Of a DNA stretch of 64,000 nt, positions 46,738 to 60,500 are shown piece by piece; within the stretch, counting starts at the first letter, position 1, and every line of letters starts with the position of its first letter. A program made the translations under genes and the position numbers. Where the stretch lies: contig NC_087381.1 in the NCBI RefSeq assembly GCF_963675165.1, positions 5,953,378 to 6,017,377 on the forward strand, read 5' to 3'. This DNA comes from Halichondria panicea (taxonomy: Eukaryota > Porifera > Demospongiae > Suberitida > Halichondriidae). The notes beneath the pieces were generated by a model that saw only the letters and a list, made by a program, of their open reading frames with translations, ran no database searches and was not told the DNA's origin.

Positions 46738-46824
46738 CTATATACATATATAGCTATGTATATATAGCCCAAATAATATTATATGACATCGATCAACTGC
46801 TTGCATGGTTGACACAGCTAATGG
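46738..46824 (-). promoter_or_regulatory. Putative promoter of copy C
   Basis: TATA-rich stretch 46,741-46,770, then a block at 46,785-46,824 (GACATCGATCAACT and GTTGACACAGCTAATGG) conserved upstream of all three signal-peptide exons, although the introns around it diverge in copy A. Promoter function is inference from position and conservation. Confidence 0.5.
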
Positions 46825-48341
46825 TAACTGTTGTTATTGTGTTATTGTTAATTTAGTTTTGACATCACAGTATCCATTATCCTCGTCAGCCAAACCAATA
46901 GGCTCATATATAACCATTACTCCAGGTTGTCAGTTTATTGCTACACCTATAGATATTATGTTGATGTATCTATAAATTCCCTATTAAGGTTACGATGCAG
47001 TGTTTGTATAATTCAAGAGTTTATATTTGTATTATTTATGTGTCCATACTGTTGCATTGCACTGCAGCGCTTGCTAGCTATCAGTATGCTAACTAGACGG
47101 CAAAACTTTATCGCAAAAATCGTGTGGTCAGAGCTGATTTTAGTCGTCAAATAGCTATTAGAGCAAAAAATACTCACTATAATGCAGAACTAAACAGTCT
47201 ATACCAACAGCTTACGATATTCCTGAGGGTGGTTCAAAGAGTTCTTTCCTATCTATCTACAAACTGAAGCAAAATGGCTATTTTCTACTCTATATACATG
47301 CACAAGCGCGAGCTAACTCGATGACTGTTAAGAATTGTTTCGAGTCACCCTGCCCCTTTCCTCGTTTAAATAAAAGAGCATGCATATAAAATGACGACTA
47401 TAATTATACAGTCAATACAGCTTGATTTACGATTATAGGTATAATTACTGTGTGGGCGAACACTGCCTTACAGCAACACCATAGTCACATAATTAAATGG
47501 CAACAATTTTGCAATTTCAACACACTGCATAAACTGATTAGGCCCTGATCAATTATACTCAGAATAATTTTAGCATAATAGGTGATGAATGACAGAAGAA
47601 TAATCATTACATTAATAGTTTTGCATAACGACGTTTCATTCAGGAAGGTGGATCAATTCGAGTTGTAAAGAGTTAGGGGGATAGGAAACGGAGTGGTGCA
47701 TGTGATGATTTTACATTGAATCTGCAGTGGAGCCTCGAAAATATATACAATTAACAAAAAGACTACTTAACATAAGCATGAAGGAGGGCCTTGTTGTGGT
47801 AGATCCAGGAAATAAAAAAGGGGGGTTCGAGTTTTTGCATCATTCCCTACAGTTTGTCTAGTAGATGCTTAGCTTATCCTGTTCATCGTTTTTCCTGAAA
47901 GAACTAGGCAATAGAAGGATTTTAAAAAGTCATCAGCTAGCAGCATTATAGCCTATAGATATATAAGTTGATCAGTCATAATGTGTCACAGGGGCGTGGC
48001 AATTTACACTACTACGCAACAAAAAACACCATTTTGGACGAGAAGAGCCGCTCTAGCAAAGAAGAGACTGGTCTAGCTCCCTATAACCTTATGATTTTGT
48101 TTCCATTCACAAGAGTAGTATACTAGCTCCCCCCGTTATAGGGCAACCTTGAGAAATGTACGTGAAGAGCAGCTGTTGAGCATTCACTAATCTAGCAGCT
48201 ACACAATCAATGTTGAGTATTACACCTCAAGGCATACTTTGGTAAGGATACAGGCAGCTCGCCCTAGCTCGGACCGGCCACTCGGTCTCATGCTATTAAT
48301 TTCCATAGGCTCATAGGCTCATTCTAAGCGCTATTCCTTAC
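46825..48341. repeat. Spacer between units B and C, duplicated at 56,025-57,520
   Basis: Almost identical to 56,025-57,520. I see no transmembrane exon, stop exon or mobile element in it, so the preceding CCP exon (48,342-48,527) has no visible local 3' end. Confidence 0.7.
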
Positions 48342-51300
48342 CTTCACACGATGGAGACACATCCGACCATAGTCCAGTTCCTTCACACTCTAAAACCATC
48401 TGTCCAATCAAACGGAACCCAAAGTTGCAAGTGTACGTGGCCTCAGTACCCACGTTAAAATCAGGGATGAAGTCAGGCGAGTATTGAACCCTTCCATTGT
48501 CTATGGCTGGCAATGCACGACACAGAGCTGTGCGTGTGTGTTTTTGTAAAATACATGCACAATGAGATACGTATCGGAACTTACAAGTGATTCAAAGCAC
48601 ACTTTGCAATTATCAGGTGATAAAATAATTCTACACAATAATGGTAGACCGTACTGTTTTTCCAGAGCTAAATTGAATCTTACGTTCACACACAGGAGGC
48701 TGGCCAGACCATGTCATTGAGATTAAGCACGTTCGAGTTGCAATTCCGACCAGACGGAAACCAGGATCACAAGTGTATGTAGCCAATGTTCCGTCATCAT
48801 AATCAGGAATAAAATCAGGAAAATATGTAATAGCAGCTCCGTTTGGAATAGGTTCTAGTGCTGGACATTGCGCTGTAAAGAATAATAATTATGTAAAACA
48901 GTCGTACACAAAATATTGGGCAACACGAGCTGATAACACACACACACACATATTGTATGCATGAACACCAACATGCAAGTGCATATCATAAAAGTACAGT
49001 AGACTCTCGTTAATCTGGTCACCCTTGTGACAGTGCAGGTTGGCCGAAATAGCAAGGTGGCTGTATTTCAGGAAATAGTTGCGGCTTAAAAACGACCTTA
49101 CTTCGAATCTAATGACTAATTTTGCGGTTTATGTCTTGAGGATAATGAAGGATAACAAATTATTCTGCTCTCTATTTAAGTGTAATTCAATTTTATCTGC
49201 CAAACCACAACCAAAACCACAGCCAAAACGTCATATTCGGCCGTAATACTACATTGAATAAACCTAGTTTGGGGCAGCCAGCGCTTGTCAGTATACGAAA
49301 TAGGGAGTGGATGTACTTCAGGGTGAGTTTTGTGCAGTAAACATCCAGCTAGCAATCCGTGCCAAGCCAAATGGCCAGTAAAATTATTGAGGTGGCCGTA
49401 CTTCAGAGAGCTGGAATAGCGAGAGTCTACACACACAGCTAAATACAAGCATAAGTTGAGATCTATCGACATGCATGACATCAGTTGTAGTACATGATGA
49501 TATAATTCAATGAGAATAACCATAATTTACTGAATGTACGTACCTCGGCACACAGGAGTGAAACCAGACCACCTCCTTGTGTCTAAACATGTTCGAGTCT
49601 CAGATCCGATACCCAGAATGAAACCATCATTACAGGTATGAGTAGCCACTGTACCCACATTAAAATCAGCAGTCATATCTGGATCATATGAAATAGCTCC
49701 GTTTGGAATGGGTGCCAGTTCTGGACATTGCTCTGTAAAGGAGTAAACAAAAGATTGTGTAAGACGAGCTGATAACATACACACATTGTACTGCATGTGG
49801 CAAGAAGTAATTAACCCTCGGCAGTTTATGCCTCACAACTAGTCATGTGAAAATCATAATGAACACCTATATACAGAGGAAAATCAGATTTAAACACTAT
49901 GACAATGCTTTGAAACGGCATGCAGTGGTGCATGGTCAGGCATGTATTAGACTAGGATCACAGTAGACTTAGCAAAGAAGCCTAGAAAGTGCCTCTCGCT
50001 TTTGCTTGTTTTTATTTGGCAACGAAGGTTTAACATCAAATCTCCCATTACTAAAACTATTAACTTTGTGTGGATGATATCTATGCAGTATAAACGTAGT
50101 GCTCGGGCGCAGCCTGGTGAGCAGACTCAGAACACACAAACAAACAAGCAGACAGACAAAACTACGATTACCTGTGGCCACCCACGCACCTCGAGTTAAT
50201 AACTATAGTTGCATGAATAATTAACGATAGGCTAGAAGATCAGTTTGATTACACACAACCTGTGTGTGCATGTTCACACTCACAGATGAGAAGCATGAAC
50301 AGGCAAAGATAAACTATCATCTTATACGCAGCTTTACAAGCAATTAACGTATCATTACTTTTGATGATTACCTTTGCACTATAATAGTTTCTACTTTCTC
50401 AGAGCTTATAAAAATACTTTACAACCAATCTTACGTTGGCACTCAGGAGGCTGACCAGACCATATCCCTCCACCTACACACAGTTGAGACTCAGATCCAA
50501 CCAGAATAAAACCAAAATCACAGCTATATAAAGCCAATGTTCCCACATCATAATCAGCCATCATATCAGGAGTATATGTAATAGCTCCGTTTGGAATGGG
50601 TTCCAGTGCTGGACATTGCTCTGTAAAGGAGAATAATTATCGCATAAACATACTCCATTAGTAAATCCATAACTTTCGACAGAATATTTAATTTTGAGGG
50701 CTTCAATACTTTCAGGGAACTAATAAATCTTACGTACGTCGGCACACAGGAATAAAGCCAGACCATCTCCCTCCGGCTAAACACGTTCGAACCTCAGATC
50801 CGGCACCCAGCGTGAAACCATCATTACAGTTATGAGTAGCCACTGTTCCCTCATCAAAAGGAGCAATCGTATCAGGATCATATGTAATAGCTCCATTTGG
50901 AATGGGATCTAGTGCTGGACATTCCACCGCTATAAAAGAGATGTATAGTGGAATAATTAGAATGCACATGCACATTGTACTGTTGCAAGAATATAGCTGT
51001 ATGCATGAGCAAGCATATCTAAAATTTCCTTCCTCAGATAAATCTTACGTACGTCCGCACACAAGAATCAGGCCTGACCATATCCCTCCAGCTAAACACG
51101 TTCGAGTCTCAGATCCGAACACCCGAATGAAACCAGGATCACAGGTATGAGTAGCCACTGTATCCACATTAAAAGGAGCAATCGTATCATATGTAATAGC
51201 TCCGTTTGGAATGGGTGCCAGTGCTGGACATTCCACCGCTGTAAAGGATATATACAACAATTGTCACGAGTTGATAACACACACACACACATTGTTCAGT

Positions 51301-54300
51301 AGCAAGAATAGAATAACGAGTCGATCAGCTAGCACATCGAAAACAGTTGGTTTGATTACACACAACTTGCGTGTGCATGTTCACAGACGCATAAAATCCA
51401 CATGCAGTGACAAAATATAATACTCTTGACACAGTTAGTTTGCAAATGCTTAATTTTGTGTCCCAGAGCCTATAATTATATGACAAACGAATCTTACGTT
51501 GGCACACAGGAGGCTGGCCAGCCCAAGTACTTGAGATTGAGCACGTTCGAGTTGCAATTCCGACCAGAAAGAAACCAGGATTACATCTATATGTAGCAAC
51601 TGTTCCGTCATTAAAATCAGGAATAAAATCAGGAAAATATGTAATAGCTCCGTTTGGAAAGCTTGGCAGTTCTGGACATTGCGCTGTAAAGGAGAATAAT
51701 TGTGTTAGTATTGTAGAATAATTGTACACAAAAGACATTGTATGTATGAACAACGATTGGCTAGCACATCGCAAACAGTTGGTATATGTTCACACTCACA
51801 TATGCAAAACATGCACATACATATCACAACATATCTTATGCACTTGGCACACACAGCTAAATAGATTAACTTTCAGCATGACATCAACGCACCTCGGCAC
51901 ACAGGGGTCAGGCCAGACCATATTCCTGAGATTAAACACGTTCGAATCTCAGATCCGGCACCCAGAATGAAACCATCATTACAGCTATGAGTAGCCGCTG
52001 TTCCCACATTAAAAGGAGCAATTGTATCAGGACCATATGTAATAGCTCCGTTTGGAATGGATGGCAGTGCTGGACATTCCACCGCTGTAAAGGTAGTATA
52101 CACAAAAGACTGTCACGAGATGATAACACACACACACATTGTTCAGTGTCAAGAATATAGAAAACAAGTCGATTGGCTGGCACATCGCAAACAATTGGTT
52201 TGATTACACACAACTTGCGTGTGCATGTTCACAGACACATAAAATACAAAGCATGCACATGCAGTGACAAAATATAATACTCTTGACACAGCTAAGTGCA
52301 TGCAATTTTGATTTTTGTCCCTATAGAGTCTATAATTATATCACAAACGAATCTTACGTTGGCACACAGGAGGCTGGCCAGCCCAAGTACTTGAGATTGA
52401 GCACGTTCGAGTTGGAATTCCGACCAGAAAGAAACCAGGATTACATCTATATGTAGCAACTGTTCCGTCATTAAAATCAGGAATAAAATCAGGAAAATAT
52501 GTAATAGCTCCGTTTGGAAAGCTTGGCAGTTCTGGACATTGCGCTATAAAGGAGAATAATTGTGTTAGTGAAATAATTGTATACAAAAGACATTGTATGT
52601 ATGAACAACGATCGGCTAGCAAATCGCAAACAGTTGGTTTGATTACACACAGGTGTGTGCATTTTCATACTTACAGATGCATAAACACGCACATGCCAAA
52701 ATATATAGTGTACTTGGCACACGCAACTAAAGGCGTGCATAAGTTGAGATTATCAAATTTATAACTTCCAACAAATTCACAATACCCTAATAAATTACAT
52801 ACCTCGGCACACAAGAGTGAAGCCAGACCACCTCCCTGTTTCTAAACACGTTCGAGTCTCAGATCCGATACCCAGAATAAAACCATCATTACAGGTATGA
52901 GTAGCCACTGTTCCCTCATCAAAATCGGCAGTCATATCAGGACCATATGAAATAGCTCCGTTTGGAATGGGTGCCAGTTCTGGACATTGCGCTGTAAAGG
53001 AGTAAACAAAAGATTGTGGAAGACGAGCTGATAACATACACACATTGTACTGCATGTGGCAAGAAGTAACTAGCCCTCGGCAGTTAATGCCTCACAACTA
53101 GTGGTGTGAAAATCATAATGAACACCTATAGCAGCAACTAACTAACTATTATTATACTAGGATAATCAGATTTAAACACTATGACAATGCTTTGAAATGG
53201 CATGCAGTGGTGCATGGTCAGGCATGTATTATAATTATTAGGACTAGGAAAAGTTAGCAAAGAAGCCTAGAAAGTGCCTCTCGCTTTTGCTTGTTTTTAA
53301 CGAAGCTTTAACATCAAACTCTGCTACTACTAAAACTAATAAATTTGTGTGGATGATATCTATGCAGTATAAACGTAGTGCTCGGGCGCAGCCAGGTGAG
53401 CAGACTCAGAACACACAAACAAACCAACAAGCAGACAGACAAAACTACGATTACCTGTGGCCGCCCACGCACCTCTAGTTAATAACTATAGTTGTATGAA
53501 TAATTATTGATTACACACAACCTGTGTGTGCATGTTCACACTCACAGATGAGAAGCATGAACAGGCAAAGATAAACTATCATCTTATACGCAGCTTTACA
53601 AGCAATTAACGTATCATTACAATTACCTTTGCACTATAATAGTTTCTACTTTCTCAGAGCTTATAAAAATACTTTACAGCCAATCTTACGTTGGCACTCA
53701 GGAGGCTGACCAGACCATATCCCTCCACCTATACACAGTTGAGACTCAGATCCAACCAGAATGAAACCAAAATCACAGCTATATAAAGCCAATGTTCCCA
53801 CATTGAAATCAGCCATCATATCAGGAGTATATGTAATAGCTCCGTTTGGAATGGGTTCCAGTGCTGGACATTGCTCTGTAAAGGAGAATATAATTATCGC
53901 ATAAACATATTCCATTAGTAATCCATAACTTTCGACAGAATATTTAATTTTTAGGGCTTCTTATGGACCTAATGAATCTTACGTACGTCGGCACACAGGA
54001 ATAAAGCCAGACCATCTCCCTCCGGCTAAACACGTTCGAACCTCAGATCCGGCACCCAGCGTGAAACCATCATTACAGCTATGAGTAGCCACTGTTCCCT
54101 CATCAAAAGGAGCAATCGTATCAGGACCATATGTAATAGCTCCGTTTGGAATGGGATCTAGTGCTGGACATTCCACCGCTATAAAAGAGATGTATAGGGG
54201 AATAATTAGAATGCACATGCACATTGTACTGTTGCAAGAATATAGCTGCATGCAAGAGCAAGCATATCTTGATAAATCTAAAATTTTCTTCCTCAAATGA

Positions 54301-55906
54301 ATCTTACGTACGTCTGCACGCAAGAATCAGGCCAGACCATATCCCTCCAGCTAAACACGTTCGAGTCTCAGATCCGAACACTCGAATGAAACCAGGATCA
54401 CAAGTATGAGTAGCCACTGTATCCACATTAAAAGGAGCAATTGTATCATATGTAATAGCTCCGTTTGGAATGGGTGCCAGTACTGGACATTCCACCGCTG
54501 TAAAGGATATATACAACAATTGTCACGAGTTGATAACACACACACACACATTGTTCAGTAGCAATAATAATTATAATAACGAGTCGATCGGCTAGCACAT
54601 CAAAAACAGTTGGTTTAATTATACACAACTTGCGTGTGCATGTTCACAGACGCATAAAATCCACATGCAGTGACAAAATAATTATAATAGAGTATTGTAA
54701 CCGCTGTAAAGGATAGGCACAAAAGACTGTCATGACATTGTTCAGTGTCAAGAATATAGCTGCATGAATAACGAGTCGATCGGCTGGCACATCGCAAACA
54801 GTTGGTTTGATTACACACAACTTGCGTGTGCATGTTCACAGACGCATAAAAATGCAAAGCATGCGCATGCAGAAACTATAAGTACACTGCTAAGTACATG
54901 CAATTGTAATTTTGTGTCCCCAGCCTATACTTATAATTATCACAAGAAACTATTACATTGGCACACAGGAGGCTGGCCAGCCCAAGTCATTGAGATTAAG
55001 CACGTTCGAGTTGCAATTCCGACCAGAAAGAAACGAGGATCACATCTATATGTAGCAACTGTTCCGTCATTAAAAACCTTATGTACGTTGGCGCACAGGA
55101 ATGAAAGCAGATTATCTCGCTCGGGCTAAACACACTCGAGTCTCAGAACTGACCACTAGAACAAAACCATCATTACAGCTATGAGTACAACTTCTCCATA
55201 CAAGCAGTTATAGGTTCTACTGGAAGCCATAAACTTGACCAGACCCGCCCACCACTGCATGCAGCTGCTGTTTTGCATATTGCACAAGTCTAGTCTACTA
55301 ATGTACTGTACTGAACTCACAGTAACATTACTGTACTCCTACCTCTGAGCCACAGTCTTGACTATAAACACAATTAAAGCAAGAATTGAACTGTAGTGTC
55401 TCATGCCTCATGATGAACATGATGTGGAAGTGAACTGCTATAGCTATAGCTCAGGTCAATTAATATGACAATAGCACAAAACAAAGTCTACAAACACTTT
55501 TTGTATCGATGTATTGCTACAAATTGTTAAGATGATTCAAAAGTTGAATAGTGCTTGTATATATCGCATAGGAAGTAAAATAATTATGGCTCATATTCAC
55601 TTATTAGGATACGGAAATCAAGTATTTTGTACAAAAAGATTGGGCAACACGAGCTTATAACATAGTTATACACGTATTGTATAGTAGTAATACATATACT
55701 CTGCTGTGATGGAAAGCATGAACAACGATTGGCTATAGCACATCGCAAACAATTAAAAACAACCTGTGTTTTATAGTTTGATTAAAGCGCATGCGTGTTT
55801 ACATGCACTTACTACTATCCATAGTGGGATCATCACCAGCTCCAAGTGCACTATGAAGAAGGACAGACAATAGGAACATGCAACACAATCTTTGTGACCT
55901 AGCCAT
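48342..55906 (-). CDS. CCP-repeat receptor unit B (signal peptide plus 13 CCP; no local 3' end)
   Basis: Exons 5' to 3': 55906-55813 (leader MARSQRLCCMFLLSVLLHSA), then CCP exons 54497-54312, 54178-53987, 53875-53690, 52991-52803, 52543-52358, 52084-51893, 51683-51498, 51238-51053, 50929-50738, 50620-50435, 49732-49544, 48872-48684 and 48527-48342. All are phase 1-1 with GT-AG sites. The last module (ALPAIDNGRVQYSPDF, ends PSCEG) has a good GTAAGG donor, so the transcript must continue. No anchor or stop exon is seen before the next first exon at 46,692. It may splice to the CCP/HRM/7TM exons of unit C, or be an incomplete duplicate. The role is unknown; binding is expected from CCP modules. 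Confidence 0.7.
48997..49430. mobile_element. 434-bp pogo/Tigger-like MITE, copy 2
   Basis: Same ends and orientation as 43,233-43,638 and in the homologous intron. It is absent from the third homologous intron right of 52,803. Confidence 0.6.
54953..55188 (-). pseudogene. Two fused CCP half-exons in unit B
   Basis: The counterpart of 45,766-46,010. The 55,074-54,953 part keeps its frame (ATRTCLISMTWAGQPPVCQ) but its donor is changed to TGTAAT and its 5' half is gone. The 55,188-55,082 part has the same in-frame stop. It is excluded from the gene model. Confidence 0.65.
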
Positions 55907-55939
55907 AGTCAGAATCTTACGAGGAATGTCATCAATCGG

Positions 55940-56024
55940 CTCACTAACTAGCTATATACATATATAGCCCATATAATATTATATGACATCGATCAACTGC
56001 TTGCATGGTTGACACAGCTAATGG
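55940..56024 (-). promoter_or_regulatory. Putative promoter of copy B
   Basis: TATA-rich run at about 55,953-55,980 and the conserved block 55,985-56,024, as in copies A and C. Confidence 0.5.
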
Positions 56025-57520
56025 TAACTGTTGTTATTTTGTTATTGTAATCTACTTTCGACATCCATTATCCATTATCCTTGTCAGCCAAACCAATAGG
56101 CTCATAACCATTACTCCAGGTTGTCAGTCTCTTTACACCTATAGATATTATGTTGATGTATCTATAAATTCCCTATTAAGGTTACGATGCAGTGTTTGTA
56201 TAATTCAAGAGTTTATATTTGTATTATTTATGTGTCCATACTGTTGCATTGCATTGCACTGCAGCGCTTGCTAGCTATCAGTATGCTAACTAGACGGCAA
56301 AACTTTATCGCAAAAATCGTGTGGTCAGAGCTGATTTTAGTTGTCAAATAGCTATTAGAGAAAAAAATACTCACTATAATGCAGAACTAAACCAACAGCT
56401 TACGATATTCCTGAGGGTGGTTCAAAGAGTTCTTTCCTATCTATCTACAAACTGAAGCAAAATGGTCGGCTATTTTCTACTCTATATACACAAGCGCGAG
56501 CTAACTCGATGACTGTCAAGAATTGTTTCGAGTCGCCCTGCCCCTTTCAAATAAAAGAGCATGCATATAAAATGACGACTATAATTATACAGTCAATACA
56601 GCTTGATTTACGACTATAGGTATAATTACTGTGTGGGCGAACACTGCCTTACAGCAACACCATAGTCACATAATTAAATGGCAACAATTTTGCAATTTCA
56701 ACACACTGCATAAACTGATTAGGCCCTGATCAATTATACTCAGAATAATTTTAGCATAATAGGTGATGAATGACAGAAGAATAATCATTACATTAAGTTT
56801 TGTATAACGACGTTTCATTCAGGAAGGTGGATCAATTCGAGTTATAAAGAGTTAGGGGGATAGGAAACGGAGTGGTGCATGTGATGATTTTACATTGAAT
56901 CTGCAGTGGAGCCTCGAAAATATATACAATTAACAAAAAGACTACTTAACATAAGCATGAAGGAGGGCCTTGTTGTGGTAGATCCAGGAAATAAAAAAGG
57001 GGGGTTCGAGTTTTTGCATCATTCCCTACAGTTTGTCTAGTAGATGCTTAGCTTATCCTGTTCATCGTTTTTCCTGAAAGAACTAGGCAATAGAAGGATT
57101 TTGAAAAGTCATCAGCTAGCAGCATTATAGCCTATAGATATATAAGTTGATCAGTCATAATGTGTCACAGGGGCGTGGCAATTTACACTACTACGCAACA
57201 AAAAACACCATTTTGGACGAGAAGAGCCGCTCTAGCAAAGAAGAGACTGGTCTAGCTCCCTATAACCTTATGATTTTGTTTCCATTCACAAGAGTAGTAT
57301 ACTAGCTCCCCCCGTTATAGGGCAACCTTGAGAAATGTACGTGAAGAGCAGCTGTTGAGCATTCACTAATCTAGCAGCTACACAATCAATGTTGAGTATT
57401 ACACCTCAAGGCATACTTTGGTAAGGATACAGGCAGCTCGCCCTAGCTCGGACCGGCCACTCGGTCTCATGCTATTAATTTCCATAGGCTCATAGGCTCA
57501 TTCTAAGCGCTATTCCTTAC
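56025..57520. repeat. Spacer between units A and B
   Basis: Duplicate of 46,825-48,341. No exon for a membrane anchor or stop was recognised. Confidence 0.65.
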
Positions 57521-60500
57521 CTTCACACGATGGAGACACATCCGACCATAGTCCAGTTCCTTCACACTCTAAAACCATCTGTCCAATCAAACGGAACCCA
57601 AAGTTGCAAGTGTACGTGGCCTCAGTACCCACGTTAAAATCAGGGATGAAGTCAGGCGAGTATTGAACCCTTCCATTGTCTATGGCTGGCAATGCACGAC
57701 ACAGAGCTGTGCGTGTGTGTTTTTGTAAAATACATGCACAATGAGATACGTATCGGAACTTACAAGTGATTCAAAGCACACTTTGCAATTATCAGGTGAT
57801 AAAATAATTCTACACAATAATGGTAGACCGTACTGTTTTTCCAGAGCTAAATTGAATCTTACGTTCACACACAGGAGGCTGGCCAGACCATGTCATTGAG
57901 ATTAAGCACGTTCGAGTTGCAATTCCGACCAGACGGAAACCAGGATCACAAGTGTATGTAGCCAATGTTCCGTCATCATAATCAGGAATAAAATCAGGAA
58001 AATATGTAATAGCAGCTCCGTTTGGAATAGGTTCTAGTGCTGGACATTGCGCTGTAAAGAATAATAATTATGTAAAACAGTCGTACACAAAATATTGGGC
58101 AACACGAGCTGATAACACACACACACACATATTGTATGCATGAACACCGATCGACTAGGCGCATCACAAACAGTAAGTTTGATTGCATACAACATACATG
58201 CCACGTACAACATGTATGTTCATACTCACAGACGCATAAAAATGAAAAGCATGCACATGCATGCAGATAAAAGTATTGGCACACACAAGCTAGTATATGC
58301 ATGCACAATTCTACTTTTGACATGACATTAAATGAATTTTTACTGCATGATAATAGATAATTCGATATAACCTTAACGAATTTACGTACCTCGGCACACA
58401 GGAATCAGACCAGACCACCTCCCTCTGTCTAAACACGTTCGAGTCTCAGATCCGGCACCCAGAATGAAACCATCATTGCAGCTATGAGTAGCTACTGTAC
58501 CCACATCAAAAGGAGCAATCGTATCAGGACCATATGTAATAGCTCCGTTGGGAATGGGTGCCGGTGCTGGACATTCCTCCTCTATAAAAGAGATGTATAT
58601 ATAGTGTATAATTAGGATGCACAATCATGCACATTGTACTGTGGTAAGAATATAGCTCCATATCTTAAATATTACGTACGTCGGCACACAAGAATGAGGC
58701 CTGACCATATCCCTCCAGCTAAACACGTTCGAGTCTCAGATCCGATCACCAGAATGAAACCATCATTACAGGTATGAGTAGCCACTGTATCCACATCAAA
58801 AGGAGCAATCGTATCAGGATCATATGTAATAGCTCCGTTTGGAATGGGTGCCAGTGCTGGACATTCCACCGCTGTAAAGGATATGCATTTTTGTATAGTA
58901 TATAAAAATTGTCACGAGTTGATAACACACACACACATCGTTCAGTGTCAAAGAATATAGATGCATGAATAACGAGTCGATTGGCTATAGCACATCGCAA
59001 ACAGTTGTTTTGATTGCACACAACTTAATTGCATGCATGTTCACGGCGGACTCATAAAATGCAAAGCATGCACATGCAGTGACAAAATATAATACTCTTG
59101 ACACAGCTAAGTGCTAAATTTTTGATTTTGTGTCCCCAGAGCCTATAATTATAATTATCACAAACGAATCTTACGTTGGCACACAGGAGGCTGGCCAGCC
59201 CAAGTCATTGAGATTGAGCACGTTCGAGTTGCAATTCCGATCAGAAAGAAACCAAGATCACAGCTATATGTAGCCACAGTTCCGTCATTAAAATCAGGAA
59301 TAAAATCAGGAAAATATGTGATAGCTCCATTTGGAAAGCTTGGCAGTTGTGGACATTGCGCTGTAAAGGAGTGTTAGTAGAATAATTGTACACAAAAGAC
59401 ATTCGTAATTTGTATGTATGAGCACCGATCTGCTAGCACATCACAAACAGTTGGTTTGATTACACACAGGTGTGTGCATGTTCACACTCACAGATGCATA
59501 AAATGCACAATCATGTATGCATATAAAAATACAACATATCTTGTGCACTTGGCACACAGCTAAATACATGCAATTCATAACTTTTGACATGGCATTAGTT
59601 GTAGCGCATGATTTACTGTAACGAATTACATACCTCGGCACACAGGAACCAGGCCAGACCACCTCCCTGTTTCTAAACATGTTCGAGTCTCAGATCCGGC
59701 ACCCAGAATGAAACCATTATTACAGCTATGGGTAGCCACTGTATCCACATCAAAAGGAGCAATCGTATCAGGATCATATGTAATAGCTCCGTTTGGAATG
59801 GGTGCCAGTGCTGGACATTCAGGGTCTGTAAAGTTGGCAATTAATGTGCAAAAAACGAGTCGATAACTGTACCACTAGTGCCTCAAAATTAACCATAATT
59901 TCCCAGAGCTGCATGTGTACTTGAAATATTATATTAATAGTCACCTACCTATATACATGCGTGTCCAGTTATAATAATGAGAACTTTCACATTCATAAGC
60001 TATAATTGGTATCGAGTATGATTAATAGTGACACTGAGGACGCTGAAGTAAAAATAATGGAAGCTATTATTATAGTGCCAATCAAGTTATCACAAGGAAA
60101 GAGTTGCAAACCCAAACATGACTCTTACCTCTAGATTGATTATAAATATAAGATGCCAAAGATGCCAAAATACTGACAGTGAATTGTAACCTGGCTTACC
60201 CCCGCAGCTTGGTATAATTCCTGACCACACTCCATTCTCACAAGTCCTTCTTCGGTTTCCTACTAAAGTTCCAACATCACACTCGTACGTGGCAACTGTT
60301 CCGTATGGGTGACCGCCAATATCTGTGAAAAACTCAAAGTCATATGAGATGGAGCCACCAGAGAAAGCAGGTAGGTCAGGACAGGCACCTAAAGGGGTGG
60401 GCAATATAATTATACAGTATCCCACAATGCTTGTACATGCAGGTAACTAAAATTACTGATATACCAAGCAACTATATAAGCGTAACATCCAGGGATGTCT

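Larger units (their letters stand above)
48971..58149. repeat. 9.18-kb tandem duplication unit
   Basis: The right junctions 48,970 and 58,149 are equivalent; from 46,6xx-48,970 and 55,8xx-58,149 the two copies differ by only scattered changes, with a constant offset of 9,179 in the last 1.8 kb. The same is true of 44,7xx-46,0xx and 53,7xx-55,2xx with offset 9,000. A four-CCP block is present a third time at 49,544-51,238. Confidence 0.8.

Noticed and set aside
42134-60388. CRISPR-like regular repeats
   Set aside because: The regular repeats are CCP exons and their introns in a eukaryotic gene, much longer than CRISPR repeats.
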